Source: Panicum virgatum
Lineage: Eukaryota; Streptophyta; Magnoliopsida; Poales; Poaceae
Reading direction: 5' to 3'
Length of the DNA: 64,000 bases
Assembly: GCF_016808335.1 (NCBI RefSeq)
Contig: NC_053139.1
Coordinates: 16,052,782 to 16,116,781 of the forward strand
In this document: positions 9,861 to 22,442 of the stretch, piece after piece
Layout: each line of letters starts with the position of its first letter
Numbering within the stretch: position 1 is the stretch's first letter
Notes under the pieces: generated by a model
What the model was told of the DNA's origin: nothing
The model's database searches: none
What the model saw: the letters and a program-made list of their open reading frames with translations, nothing else
Position numbers and translations under genes: made by a program

Positions 9861-11230
9861 CAGGTCAGCGGGGTCCACGTGTCGGTGGCCCCACCTGTCA
9901 GCCACTCACTAGAGGATGACATGTGGGACCCGCGGGTTAAAAAGGTTACCAGAAAAGAAAAAGAAAAAGGGAACCATGGTTATTGGGCTAAAAAACCACG
10001 GGTTGGCTCGGCTTGGCCCATGAGGGGTTCGGCTTGGCTCAAAGGACTGGCTCCATCTGCGGCTCACGGGCCGGCTTGGCTACTGGGCTCGGCTCGGCTT
10101 GGCGGGCCAAAGCAAGGCCACGGCCCAACGGCTCCTTCTCCCTCCCTCCCTCTCTTACAGGCTGGGCCCGCGGGGCAGTTCTCTCTCTCCCACCACTGAC
10201 AAGCGGGACTCGCCCATCAGCGGGAGCAGGATCGGGTGTGGCGCGGCGGCGATCTGGTGCGGGTCTCGTGCGTGTGGCCATTTGCGAGGCAGGGTGTGTG
10301 CAGGAAAGGTCAAGGCGTCGTCCAGGTGTTCGACGGTATGCTGCGGTGGATCGGCAATGGCACGCGCGTGGCGTTGCTGCGTCGGCCGCGGTGGTCGTGC
10401 ACAGCGAGGCCAGGGTGCAACGGCGGCTGTGGGGAGGCAAGGCGGAACTGGGCCAGGCACGGGCGTGCGCGCGGCGGTGTGTGCGCGCCGAATGCGACAC
10501 ACCATCGCAGTGGTGTGTGCCGGCCAAGAGGGAGTGGCTCAAGCCTGGGCGGTGTGCGCGTGTGCGTCGGGCATAGCCACAGTGTGGCGATGGTGTAGCG
10601 CAGGCATGCCCAAGAGGCGGCGTGCAGGGTCAGATGCGCGGCCGGGTCGCACGTATGCGTATGCCCAGCACGGCCACAGTGAGACCGTGGCGCGGCGAGG
10701 TAGTGGCGACAGCGTTACCGAGAAGGCTATGTGCTACGGCGACGCTCGATGTCGGCTCCTGAAGAGACGGAGGACGGGGACCCTAGGGCACGCTAAGGGA
10801 TGGCTCATTGGCGGCAAAGGCGGCCGGACAGCACACAGGGAAGGGCGAGGTCTGAGCGGTGGCGGCCTACCGAACTGGGTCGAGGAAGACAATGGCGAAG
10901 CAGGGTCGAGTCACGGCCGTGGAGCGTTGGTGAGGTGCCGTGCAGCTCACGAGCGTCGAGGTTGTCGTACAGGGCGCTGAACCACGTGGTGGAGGTCTGC
11001 GGCGGCGGTGCGGCATTGTCCTCTAGCGACCGCGACGGCGACGGCGACGGCGTCGTCCTCCTAGGCCTCCTTCTTGGCGTGCTCAGGTCCGGCTCCTCCT
11101 CTCCATCTCCCTCTTCCCTTCTCCCCCACTCTCTCTTCCCTTGCTCCCTCCTCTGTTTCTTGGTGGCTGTGGTGGCGGAAAGGGAAAAGTACCCCGCGGT
11201 GGCTCCAGGGTTTGGCTGCGGCTGTCCGGG

Positions 11231-11239
11231 GTTTTATAG
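11231..11239 (-). promoter_or_regulatory. Probable TATA box of A 3' LTR
   Basis: Minus-strand CTATAAAAC, about 840 bp into the LTR, is followed by a CT-rich and GC-rich leader typical of a grass transcription start. The other LTR has the same box at 20650-20658. Confidence 0.55.
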
Positions 11240-12144
11240 AGGGCTCTAGGTTGCGCGGGCCTGGGCGAGGGTGGACGGCCGGCGATTTTCGGCGTCCGCG
11301 CCGGGACGCGTGGCTAGGATCATGCGGCTCGTGGTGCTGGGGCTTGCGGGGCAGCCAAGGCAGCACGACGCTGGTGGTCAAGGCGGGGAAAAAGGGAGCG
11401 CGGGGCGGTTTCGCTCCCTTGTCGCGGAGCGGGGGCGGCGCGCACGCGAGGTCAGGTGGAGGCGCGGGCGCGGCAGCTTTGGCGCGGGCGGCGGTGAAAA
11501 GCAGAGAGAGGGCGAGGAGACGGGGATGAGAAAGGCGCACAGTGCGCGGCTGACGTGCGGGCCCGGACTGGCAGCGGCTCGCGGCGGAGGGAAGGGGCAA
11601 CGGTGTGTGCTGGGCCGGACTGGGCTGGAGGCGCGGGCGAACAGGCCATTCAGGCCGGCGGGTGAAGGAGAAGTGGTTGGGTCAGACTGGGCCGCGCGGC
11701 TTGCAAGTTTGGGCCGGTGTTAGCAGGCCAAGGCTGGGCTGGTTAGATGGTTTTGGCCCAAGGCAAGTTAGAAGGCTTGTTAGCATTTGAACTTAATTTG
11801 ATTGGTTCAAATCAAATTAAGTTCCACACAATTCAAACAAAAATAAATCAAACCAAATTTGAACAGGGGAGATTCAAATAAAACCCAACTCCAAATATAG
11901 CACACTAGCATTTATATCCTTATATTTGTTTTGCTTTTAATTTACTAGGAATTCGAGATGGAAGAAGAGATCAACCTTACATTATTTTTACCTAGTTACA
12001 CATGCACACAAAAAGTTTTTGAAATTTCATCTTTTTGCACTATATAACATTCCGTAATAATACGGGATGTTACAGTCTACCCCCCTCACAAGAATCTCAT
12101 CCCTGAGATTAAAGGTTTACCTGGGTTTCGAAGAGGTGAGGGTA

Positions 12145-15100
12145 CTACTCCTTCAGATCAGCTTCCTTCTCCCAAGTGGCTTCTCGTTCTGTGTGATTAC
12201 TCCATAATACCTTGCAATACGGAATGGTGGTCCTTCTAGTTTCTTTCACTGCTCGGTCCAGTATCTTCACAGGATATTCCACATATTCAAGAGTTTCTTG
12301 CAAATCTATTGCCTCAGTCGGAACTGTCTTTGCTGGTACTCGCAAACACTTGCGTAACTGAGATACGTGGAAAACGGGGTGCACTCCAGCAAGTTCTTCA
12401 GGTAACTTCAGCTTGTATGCCAATTTCCCGATTCTCTGAATGACTGGATACGGTCCAATGTACCTAGGGGCAAGCTTCCCCTTCACATGAAACCTCTTGG
12501 TACCTCGGAGTGGTGATACCTTCAAATACACATGATCTCCAACTCTAAACGAGAGTTCTCTTCTTCCTTTGTCGGCGTAGCTCTTCTGCCTGCTCTGGGC
12601 GATTTTCAAGTTCTCTCTGATCTTGGCCACATTCTCTTCGGCTTCAACAATGGCATCTGGTCCGAAATACGACCTTTCTCTAGTTTCTGACCACATCAGC
12701 GGTGTTCTGCACTTTCTACCATAAAGAGCTTCAAACGGTGACATCTTCAAGCTGGCCTGAAAGCTGTTGTTGTACGTGAACTCGGCATATGATAGACTTT
12801 TCTCCCAATCAAATCCATAGGTCAGTACACATGCTCTCAACAAATCTTCTAATATCTGGTTCACTCTTTCAGTCTGACCATCTGTCTGAGGGTGATAAGC
12901 GGAGCTGTACTCGAGATTAGTCCCAATGGACTTGTGCAAACTCTGCCAGAACATAGCGGTGAACTGTGGTCCTCGATCTGAAACAATGCTTCGCGGGGCA
13001 CCGTGAAGCTTCAGGATATTATCTATATAAAGCTCTGCTAGCTTACTCACAGCGAATGTCGTCTTGACTGGTATGAAATGAGCGACCTTGGTCAAACGAT
13101 CAACGATCACCCAAATAGCATCATGTCCTTTCTGAGTTCGGGGTAATCCCATGATGAAATCCATGCTAATGTCATCCCATTTCCAAACGGGTATATCCAA
13201 CAGCTTCAACAATCCCGCAGGGCGCTGATGTTCAGCCTTGATTCTCCTGCAAATGTCGCATTTAGCCACATACTCGGCTATGTCCCTTCTCATGTCTCTC
13301 CACCAGAAGCAATCCTTTAGATCCTGGTACATCTTCGTACATCTAGGGTGTATCGAGTACTTAGAGTTATGGGCCTCATTCAAGATATCCATTCGGATCT
13401 TCTGATCTCGGGGTACACATATACGGTTCTTCAGCCAGGTGGTACCTTGGTCGTCGACTCGGTAGTCAGGGGCCTTTCCGTTCCTCATTAACCTTCTCAA
13501 TTTCCGAAGTTCTGGGCACTACTTCTGAGCTTGTCTGATTCAATCTTCAAGATTGTACTTGATCATCAGTTCATTCAGCTATCCTTGCTCAACAATCTCA
13601 AGCTTCAGCTTCTCCATTTCGTCACACAACTCAGGTTGTTCTTCGCGAACCATCAAATTGCTGCAATAGCTTCTCCTGCTCAAGGCATCTGCCACTACGC
13701 TGGCCTTGCCGGGGTGATACTGGATGTTCAGGTCATAATCCTTGATCAGCTCTAGCCATCTTCTTTGTCTCATGTTCAACTCTGCCTGAGTGAAGAAGTA
13801 CTTGAGACTCTTGTGGTCGGTGTATATATCGCATTTGTTGCCAATCAATTAGTGCCTCCAAATCTTCAAGGCATGCACAACTGCTGCTAGCTCGAGGTCA
13901 TGAGTAGGATTGTTCTCTTCGTGCTTCCTCAACTGTCGCGAAGCATATGCAACAACTTTGCCTTCCTGCATCAGTACACATCCAAGTCCTTGACGAGAAG
14001 CGTCACAATATACCATGAAATCTTTTCGGATGTCTGGAAGTGTGAGAATCGGGGTGGTGGTGAGTTTGGACTTGAGCTCTTGGAAGCTGGCTTCACACTT
14101 TGCTGACCAAACAAACGGTACTCCATTCTTGAGCAGTTCAGTCATTGGCTTAGCAATCTTGGAGAAATTCTCGATGAAACGCCTGTAATATCCTGCCAAT
14201 CCCTAGAAACTTCTGATGTCAATGACATTCTTCGGCTGCTGCCATTCTGATACGACTTCGATCTTTGCTGGATCCACTGCAACTCCATCAGCTGTCAACA
14301 TGTGTCCTAGAAAGGCAGCCTTCTCTAGCCAGAACTCAAACTTGATGAACTTTGCATACAATTGGTTCTGCCTCAGCTTCTCAAGAACAATCCTCAAATG
14401 CTCGGCATGTTCTTCAGCAGTCTCGGAGTAGATCAAGATATCATCGATGAAAACTACGACAAACTTGTCTAACTCTTCCTTGAATACCTTGTTCATCATA
14501 TTCATGAAGTATGCAGATGCGTTCATTAGTCCAAAAGACACAACTGTGAACTCATACTACCCATATCTTTTCACAAAAGCTGTCTTCGGGATGTCACTCG
14601 GTCGAATCTTCATCTGATGATAGCCGGATCTCAAGTCAATCTTACTGAAAAATTTGGCCTTCTTCAATTGGTCCAACAGATCATCGATCCTGGGCAAAGG
14701 GTACTTGTTCTTGACGGTTACTGCATTCAAGGAATGGTAATCGATGCACATCCTCATGGTTCCATCTTTCTTCTTCACGAACAACACTGGCGATCCCCAT
14801 GGCGAAGCACTAGGTCTGATGTACTCCTTGTCCAACAAATCCTTCAGTTGCTTCTTCAATTCCGCAAGTTCTTCTACTGACATCCTGTATGGTCGCTTTG
14901 TGATAGGAGCTGTGCCTGGCACAAGGTTAATCACGAACTCGATATCTCTATCAGGTGGCATTCCCGGTAGCTCTTCCGGGAATACATCGGGGTACTCACA
15001 GACAACTGGCACGTCAAAGAGTGTCATCTCCTTCAGGTTGCTCAAATTGCACACCTGAGGTACATCATGGGACTTCAAAGGCTCTACTTCTATCTTCTTC

Positions 15101-15861
15101 CCACTGGGGTGTTCTTGAGTCACAAGTCTGGGTGAACACGAAATCACTCCTTTGTGTGTAGTCAACCAGTCCATACCCAAAATGACATCTATCCCATTTG
15201 ATTTCAGCACTGTCAAATCGGCTAGGAATGGTAACCCATGTATCATGATCTTCACTCTTTTGCAAGCATGAGTGCATCGGAGATCTCCCAACGGAGAACT
15301 AGTGACAATGGGACGACTCCTGAGAGTCATCGGGAGTGCATTCTGTGTGACAAACTTTGTAGAAACATAGGAGCTAGTAGCTCCTGAGTCAAACAAAACC
15401 AAGGCGTTAGAGCCATTGATAAGATACTTACCTGTCACAACATCAGGTGCGTCACAAGCTTCTCCTTCAGTGATGTGTGCGAGACGAGCATGATCAGTGG
15501 TGCACGGTGTCTTGCTTGTAGAGTTGGAAGCTTGAACTTTGGTCTGAGTCTTCTTCTCGGGGCATCTGTAGGATTTGTGCCTGGGTTGGTTGCAGGTGAA
15601 ACAGATGACTATCGGAGTCTTAGCATTAGTTTCTTGCATCAGCGGTTGGTTGTGGTCTTCACCATCTTGGGTTTGTTCTTCCTGATCTCTGTCGTCGGTG
15701 ACCTGGTTGCCTCCTTCACTGATGTTCCTGCTCGGCTGATGGGGCCAAAGTAGAAACTGTTCCTTGGTGGGAGTGGTGGTACACTTCTGGGCTTCTGAAG
15801 AATCCGGTTGCGAGACTGGTGATTGGCCTTTCTCTTCTTCTCGCACTTGCGATCCTCCCAT
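12145..15861 (-). pseudogene. Element A pol: protease, RT, RNase H, integrase
   Basis: In order from 15861 the frame shows a CCHC knuckle ([14 protein letters not shown]), aspartic protease ([12 protein letters not shown]), RT (with FIDDILIYS), RNase H (DASRQGLGC and TDHKSL), and integrase. The integrase (13500 to 12145) has CDICRR of the zinc finger, VDRLTK, SDRGPQF and TERVNQ giving the D-D-E triad, GDHVYLKVSPLRG, and a chromodomain-like end. It is broken by in-frame stops: TAG after RYG near 14557, at about 14200, at about 13849, and three more between 13500 and 13578. Several are explained by CAG or CGA to TAG or TGA; two are transversion-type. All catalytic motifs are still recognisable, so decay is moderate. 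Confidence 0.88.
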
Positions 15862-16724
15862 GCTAACCTTTCAGTCTCCATGGCGATAGCGCAGTTGACT
15901 AGATGGTGATACGACTGATGGATGCTTCTTGCCAAAATCTGACGAATCTCGTGGTGTAGACTGCAGTGAAACCAAAACTTCTTGTTCTCATCGGTGTTCA
16001 CATCCTCGAGGGTGTATCTCATCATCTTGGTGAAGTTGCGTTCATACTCCTGAACCTTCATTGTTCCTTGGGTCATGGTGCGAAACTCTTGAGCCTTCTG
16101 AATGAGAAGTTGTCGAGGTACGTGATGGTCACGAAACGCCCTGGCAAACTCCTCCCAAGTGATGCTCGCTAGGTTGGCATGAGAATTACAGTAACTGTCC
16201 CACCAAGATCTGGCGGTTCCTTCGAGTTGGTGTACTACGAGTGCAACACACTCCTTGTCGGTGCAGTCGGTCAATTCCAGCTTGGACTCAATCACTCTTA
16301 GCCAATCATCGGCATCCATAGGATCCTGAGAGTAACTGAAGGTCGGTGGCTTCAGACGAATAAACGTCTCGATCTTGCGAGGTAGACTCTCTGCTTGTAG
16401 GTCTGGGTGATGATCCACATTGATCTGCTGCTCGGTCGCCTCGGTCAGGCGCCGAAGTAACTGAGTCTGTGCAACTATGCTCTCAGTGATGTCCGGTGGC
16501 GGTGGTGGATCTGCGTTGATCTCCATGTTGACTCCTTCCTCGTCTTCTTTTTCGTCCACCTGTCCATTAGGACTGTTAGGAGCTCCAGCAGACAGGTCTG
16601 CGCCCCTGCTTTGCTCCGGGGGTGGAATAGGTACCTGAATACATCTGGGTGCTGCGGCGGTAGCTTCCTCTTGAGCGGTTTCCTCGAAACGTGCCATCAA
16701 GCGGCTGATTCGTTGATCTGACAT
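15639..16724 (-). CDS. Element A gag (capsid region)
   Basis: 361 codons from ATG 16724 ([15 protein letters not shown]). It carries an acidic, Pro-rich N-terminal part and a Retrotrans_gag core ([42 protein letters not shown]). The frame loses gag homology after about WEDRK near 15840. The pol frame, which overlaps it by about 220 bp, continues gag naturally into the CCHC knuckle. So either a one-base indel or a frameshift joins gag to pol near 15835. Most grass chromoviruses use a single gag-pol frame, which favours an indel. Confidence 0.8.
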   Translation of the reverse strand: MSDQRISRLMARFEETAQEEATAAAPRCIQVPIPPPEQSRGADLSAGAPNSPNGQVDEKEDEEGVNMEINADPPPPPDITESIVAQTQLLRRLTEATEQQINVDHHPDLQAESLPRKIETFIRLKPPTFSYSQDPMDADDWLRVIESKLELTDCTDKECVALVVHQLEGTARSWWDSYCNSHANLASITWEEFARAFRDHHVPRQLLIQKAQEFRTMTQGTMKVQEYERNFTKMMRYTLEDVNTDENKKFWFHCSLHHEIRQILARSIHQSYHHLVNCAIAMETERLAWEDRKCEKKRKANHQSRNRILQKPRSVPPLPPRNSFYFGPISRAGTSVKEATRSPTTEIRKNKPKMVKTTTNR

Positions 16725-17160
16725 CTTCTGCGAAGGATTGACAAAAGGATGTACTATTTAACATACATCACTCACCAGAAAGAGCACACATTCTAAAACC
16801 TACACTCAGTAGTAAGAACCATAGAAACAGACAAAACCCAATCAAGAATCAGGCACTCAAGCAATCAAACATCCTATGAAGACTATTTCACACAGCTATT
16901 AGTGCACGGACTTCTTTGAAAGGGTAGTCTCTACTTTAAGGAACTCAAGGTCACTTGTCTGTCGATGAGTTCGTCTTGATCTCATCCTAAGGGCTTTGTG
17001 AGAAGTTCGATAAGCGCAGGTAAGATAACGAGTCGGAAGTGAGGAAAAGAATCAAAAAGATAGAATTTATAGTTCCAAGGGGGGTATATAAAGTAGATGG
17101 AAGTGTTTAGAGAGTCCTAAATCCAACAACCATTGCTATGGCTCGTGCTACGGTCAAGTA
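16725..17160 (-). other. Element A 5' leader
   Basis: Noncoding stretch of 436 bp between the primer-binding site and the gag ATG. No open frame or repeat stands out. Confidence 0.6.
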
Positions 17161-17174
17161 TGGCTCTGATACCA
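17161..17174 (-). other. Element A primer-binding site (initiator tRNA-Met)
   Basis: In element orientation TGGTATCAGAGCCA follows the LTR end TTTCA after two bases. This matches the 3' end complement of plant initiator tRNA-Met and fixes the LTR boundary at 17177. Confidence 0.9.
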
Positions 17175-17176
17175 AC

Positions 17177-20100
17177 TGAAATGAACCGGGTTGTCAAACA
17201 GACAACCCGACTCCCTGTATCGTCGTGATAGTCCCTGGATCAGTAGCTATCACACACATAATTCATTTCAATTGCATGTCTCAGTCATACTTCGCGTTAA
17301 AACACATCAAAAGTTTAATTAATACATAATCCAGTGGATTGTTATACGAAATTCTGATACAAGCCCATTGGGCTAAAAGGAAACAAACAGAACACGGAAG
17401 CGGTAGCTAGACTTCTGGGGTATCCTCCATCTTGACGTCTTCTTTCATCCACAGGCAAACTTGAGTGAAGCATGAGTCATCCTTAGTCCTTCCTTCGATG
17501 TCATCTTCGATCTTCGAGTCGGATCCTGCATCTACCAAACTATCCCCAATGACGGGATAGGTTCACGTCACCATCCGTATGCAAGCTTTAAGTGGATGCA
17601 TTATGGTATAAGAAAAAGACAACGGATAAGGCTAGGGTTTCCTATGCGTAGCATCAACAAAGTATAGCATCTGCCAAGTCACCTGACGCGGGCCATTCCA
17701 GCATCCCGGACTCCATTCCGCCATCCCGGACTCCCGGTCAACTCACACCTCCGAGACTCACCCAAGTCCCTGATAACCAAGTCGGTGCGAGAACTCCCTC
17801 TCCTCGCACCTCAGCTGCTATCCAAGCAGGAAGGTAGGCTAGAGGGAAGTAGAAAAGTATTAAGGCACACTAACTAATGGAAGTAACAGAAGAGTAGGAA
17901 TGTACATGACTGAGTACGCGGCTATACATATAGTTTTCACTCTGCAGGGGTTGTACACCTGTACCCACTCGAATCGCTGCCAGCCGGAGGCCAGCCGACT
18001 GACATCGAGACACCGGTCTACTGAGAACAAGAACTAGCAGCCATGGCACCATCCTGCTTTCCCAGGTTTGGGCGCGTTCTCTCACAAGAGGTCGCCCCGG
18101 GACTGTGAAGCCATCTAGAATAGGATTCTCATGAATCCCGCGAATCGGGGAACGTCAGGTCCACACCTGCTCCCCCTGCACTGATACTACATCCGCCTAC
18201 AGGCTTGGCACCACTCTTACTAGCCTCGAACCAGATCCACCCGCATAGTGGATAAGTGGTGTGCACTCTCACAAAGTCCCACTAATCATAATTACACCAA
18301 CCGGTTCCTTATATACTGGGGCGAGCATCTCCGTCCTCATGCGTATCCGCCACAGCGGTCCGCGACTGGCACCCATTACAGGTAAGGCCCACAAAACACC
18401 TCAAAAGTCCAACCGTGTCCAACGACCCAAACATGCACCTGCAGCAGGTGCTCGCAGGGTGTGCCCAACACACACCCCCAGCAAAGTCAACTTGCTCGAC
18501 CCCTGCTAAAAGCCCTAGTCACCAACTCCTGATATGGTGGATCTCCACACACGCCAAGACTATCATATCACGAGGAAATCCCACACATACACATGCAAGC
18601 ATATCAACCATTCAAACATGGTTTATGTTAGGAGTTTAAGGAATAAGGGCACACAATTGGCTATGCAGGTTCATCTCATAACAGTAATAAAGCGATAGCA
18701 GTTCTAGCAAGCAATGCCTAATAGGTATTCAAATCATAGATGGGTATGAACCTGAGACTTCTCGTAGTCGTCCTAGGTCTTTAGAGTCTTCTCGTTGTCC
18801 GGGACGTCCTCCTGGGTCCTCTGGGCGTCCGGGGCGTCGATCAGCTCCTCCTCGCTAAGGGCCTATTCGTAATTACGAATTACTAAGGGGGCCAAAGTGC
18901 AAAAGTGCACAAAAGTATCCAAATAAGATCCAAATCACACCAAAACCTATTCTAACGGGTAGATCATGATTTTAGAAAAATTATGAAACTGGTTTCATAA
19001 TTTTCGGAGCTCCGGTTAATTTATTATCGATTTTCGAAGCCTAAATCTATTTCTGAAATTAACAAGTGATTTTCGAAAAAAGAAAAACACACAGGGCCGA
19101 CACGTGGTAGGACGGGAGAGTGCCATGTGTCCTGTTGACGTCACCATGACGTAAGCACAGGGTCGGTTCTTGCTGACGTCAGCGGGGTCAAAGCTGACGT
19201 CAACGTTGACCAGTCAACGTCGAGGTCAGCGGGGTCCACGTGTCGGTGGCCCCACCTGTCAGCCACTCACTAGAGGATGACATGTGGGACCCATGGGTTA
19301 AAAAGGTTATCAGAAAAGAAAAAGAAAAAGGGAACCATGGTTATTGGGCTCAAAAACCACGGGTTGGCTCGGCTTGTCCCACGAGGGGTTCGGCTTGTCT
19401 TAGAGGACCAGCTCCATCTGCGGCTCGCCGGCCGGCTTGGCTACTGGGCTCGGCTCGGCTTGGCGGGCCGAAAGCAAGGCCACGGCCCAACGGCTCCTTC
19501 TCACTCCCTCTCTCTCTTACAGGCTGGGCCCGCGGGGCGGTTCTCTCTCTCCCACCACTGACAAGCGGGACCCGCCCGTCAGTGAGAGCAGGATCGGGTG
19601 TGGCATGGCGGCGATCCGGTGTGGGTCTCGTGCGTATGGCCATTTGCGAGGCAGGGTGTGTGCAGGGAAGGTCAAGGCGTCGTCCAGGTGTTCGACGGTA
19701 TCCTACGGTGGACCGGCAACAACATGCGCATGGCGTTGCTGCGTCGGCCGCGGTGGTCGTGCACGGCGAGGCCAGGGTGCAACAGCGGTTGCGGGGAGGC
19801 AAGGCGGAACTGGGACAGGCACGGGCGTGCGCGCAGCGGTGTGTGCGCGCTGAACGCGACACGCCATCACAGCAGTGTGTGCGGGCCAAGAGGGCGTGGC
19901 TCAAGCCTGGGCGGTGTGCGCGCGTGCGCCGGGCATAGCTACGATGTGGCGATGGCGCAGCGCAGGCATACCCAAGAGGCGGCATGCAGGGTCAGACGTG
20001 CGGCCAGGTCGCGCGTGTGCGTATGCCCAGCACGGCCATGGCGAGACCGTGGCGCGGCGAGGTGGTGACGACAGCGTTACCGAGGAGGCTACGGGCTACG

Positions 20101-21457
20101 GCGATGCTCGATGTCGGCTCCTGTAGAAATGGAGGACGAGGACCCTAGGGCACGCTAAGGGATGGCTCATCGGCGGCAAAGGTGGCCGGACAGCACACAG
20201 GGAAGGGTGAGGTCTGAGCGGTGGCTGCCTACCGGATTGGGTCGAGGAAGACAAGGGCGAAGCAGGGTCGAGTCGCGGCCGTGGAGCGTTGGTGCGGTGC
20301 CGTGCAGCTCACGAGCGTCGAGGTCGTCGTACAGGGCGCTGAACCACAGCGGTGTTCTTGTCCTTGGCTTGGCGAAGGTCCGCGGTGGCGACGTGTTCCG
20401 GGCGGTTGCGTGGTGGAGGTCTGCGGCGGCGGAGCGGCGTCGTCCTCTAGCGACCACGACGGCGTCCTCCTCCTTGGCCTCCTTCTTGGCGTGCTCAGGT
20501 CCGGCTCCTCCTCTCCATCTCCATCTCCCTCTTCCCTTCTCCCCCACTCTCTCTTCCCTTGCTCCCTCCTTTGTTTCTTGGTGGCTGTGGCGGCGGAAAG
20601 GGAAAAGTACCCCGCAGTGGCTCTAGGGTTTGGCTGCGGCTGTCCGGGGTTTTATAGAGGGCTCTAGGGTTGCGCGGGCCCGGGCAAGGGCGGACGGCCG
20701 GCGATTTTCGGCTTGTGGCGCTGGGGTTTGCGGGGCGTCCAAGGCAGCGCGGCGCTGGTGGTCAAGGCAGGGAAAAACGGAGAGCGGGGCAGTTTCGCTC
20801 CCTTGTCACGGAGTGGGGCGACGCGCATGTGAGGGCAGGTGGAGGCGCGGGCGCGGCAGCTTTGGTGCGGGCGGTGGAGAAAAGCAGAGAAAGGGTGAGG
20901 AGACGGGGAGGAGAAAGGCGCACAGTGCGCGGCTGACGCGCGGGCCCCGACTGGCTGCAGCTCGCGGCGGAGGGAAGGGGCAACGGTGTGTGCTGGGCCG
21001 GACTGGGCTGGAGGCGCGGGCGAACAGGCCGTTCAGGCCGGCGGGTGAGGGAGAGGTGGTTGGGTCAGACTGGGCCGCGCGGCGTGCAGGTTTGGGCCGG
21101 TGTTAGCAGGCCAAGGCTGGGCTGGTTAGATGGTTTTGGCCCAAGGCAAGTTAGAAGGCTTGTTAGCATTTGAACTTAATTTGATTGGTTCAAATCAAAT
21201 TAAGTTCCACAAAATTCAAACAAAAATAAATCAAACCAAATTTGAACAGGGGAGATTCAAATAAAACCAAACTCCAAATATAGCACACTAGCATTTATAT
21301 CCTTATATTTGTTTTGCTTTTAATTTACTAGGAATTCAAGATGGAAGAAGAGATCAACCTTACATTATTTCTACCTAGTTACACATGCACACAAAAAGTT
21401 TTTGAAATTTCACCTTTTTGCACTATATAACATTACGTAATAATACGGGATGTTACA
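17177..21457 (-). mobile_element. Element A 5' LTR (complete, 4281 bp)
   Basis: It runs from TGTAACATCCCG (21457) to TTCATTTCA (17177). The TATA-like box is at 20650-20658. The acidic exon-like blocks are at 18752-18862 and 17407-17531, homologous to those in the 3' LTR, with amino-acid changes such as IDDDF to IEDDI. It abuts B integrase sequence at 21458. Confidence 0.88.
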
Positions 21458-21885
21458 TGCCTGTATGAAATGAACCTGCTCAGCCTCACAAACCATATCA
21501 GGGCCAAAGATATTTCTTTCACCGGCTTCTAACCAATTCAGTGGGGTTCTACACCTCCGACCATATAATGCTTCAAAAGGAGCCATTTTGATGCTTTCCT
21601 GATAGCTGTTATTGTCAGAGAATTCGGCCAACGGTAGACATTCATCCCATTTCTTGCCGGAGGAGAGCACACATGCTCTAAGCATATCTTAAAGAATTTG
21701 ATTTATTCTTTCTTTCTGGCCATCGATCTGAGGATGATAAGCCGAATTGCCAATGAGCTGAGTACCAAGGGCTACATGGAAGTGTTCCCAAAAGCGTGCA
21801 ACGAATTGGGCACCACAGTCAGAAATGATAGTCCTAGGTACCCCATGCAAACTCAGAATACGACTGATATATAGCTCGACATAAT
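21458..21885 (-). pseudogene. Element B integrase core fragment
   Basis: Minus-strand reading shows the integrase core from LHGVPRTIISDCGAQF (second Asp region) through SAYHPQIDGQ and the glutamate region to MAPFEALYGRRCRTPLNW and VCEAEQVHFIQA. It includes an in-frame stop near 21690 (QIL-stop-DML). It is interrupted at 21886 by element C (TSD ATAAT) and at 21457 by element A. Confidence 0.85.
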
Positions 21886-22348
21886 TGTTGACGGTGCTTA
21901 AGTGCCATTTTCACCCGTCAGCTATTCTCAATAATAAAGGAAAACTGCATGCCTTACTCGCATATTTGTATCACTAACCTTGCTCCACAGTTGTTTTCGA
22001 GTTTTGTACATTTCAGATGTGCAGGAGCGGAATAAGACGAAAACACATAGCAGACGCCATACAACTATGCAGAATATCGCGTCCGGCGTCACCCACTTAC
22101 AAGGAGGGCCCATCTGGCAGAGCAAATGGGCGCGTCACGCACAATGCATACAAGGAAAGATATAAGGGCCCACATGTCAGCCTGCCAGAGAAGGATAAGG
22201 ACGAGAGGCGGCCAGGTGGGGCCGGCCGACCCCCTGGGTCGGCCGAACCTGGCCGGCCTCCCGTCCAGGTGCATTTCGAGGAGGAGTCGGCCCCAAGTCT
22301 CCTGATTAGATTCCATACGTGCATTTGGCGGAAACCGACCTCCACTAG

Positions 22349-22356
22349 TATAAATA
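22349..22356 (+). promoter_or_regulatory. TATA box in element C LTR
   Basis: TATAAATA lies 18 bp before the (CA)n tract and upstream of a CT-rich leader, a good LTR promoter arrangement. Confidence 0.65.
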
Positions 22357-22370
22357 GGGCCCCCCTCACC

Positions 22371-22373
<3 letters not shown>

Positions 22374-22440
<67 letters not shown>
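22374..22440. repeat. (CA)n microsatellite
   Basis: 67 bp of uninterrupted CA dinucleotides directly downstream of the TATA box of element C, at the position expected for the transcription start region. Confidence 0.97.

Positions 22441-22442
<2 letters not shown>

Larger units (their letters stand above)
7967..12074 (-). mobile_element. Element A 3' LTR (truncated)
   Basis: It starts at 12074 with TGTAACATCCC beside a purine tract (TGAGGGGGGTAGAC, 12075-12088) and is collinear with the right LTR down to 7967, which equals about 17362 there. The terminal ~185 bp present in the right LTR are missing. Inside are a TATA-like box (11231-11239), a GC-rich leader, a W-box/CRE-rich block (9715-9860) and two acidic exon-like blocks (9334-9444 and 8009-8133). 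Long GC-rich open frames in 10000-11700 are not conserved as proteins between the two LTRs. Confidence 0.88.
7967..21457 (-). mobile_element. Element A, Ty3/gypsy chromovirus with ~4.3-kb LTRs
   Basis: Two long near-identical segments (7967-12074 and 17177-21457) flank a gag-pol region on the minus strand. LTRs start TGTAACATCCCG and end TTCATTTCA. The primer-binding site at 17161-17174 reads TGGTATCAGAGCCA in element orientation, complementary to initiator tRNA-Met. The domain order is gag, protease, RT, RNase H, integrase, ending in a chromodomain-like motif (KVLWSNHTEREATWE), as in the chromovirus (Tekay-like) branch. The element sits inside the integrase gene of element B. The 3' LTR lacks its last ~185 bp, so no TSD is visible. 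By eye the LTRs differ at several percent of positions, so the insertion is not recent. Confidence 0.88.

Noticed and set aside
10013..11723. Long GC-rich open frames (up to 293 codons) in LTR A
   Set aside because: They overlap on both strands, have no domain or start context, and the homologous frames in the other LTR are broken or shifted. High GC explains the lack of stops.
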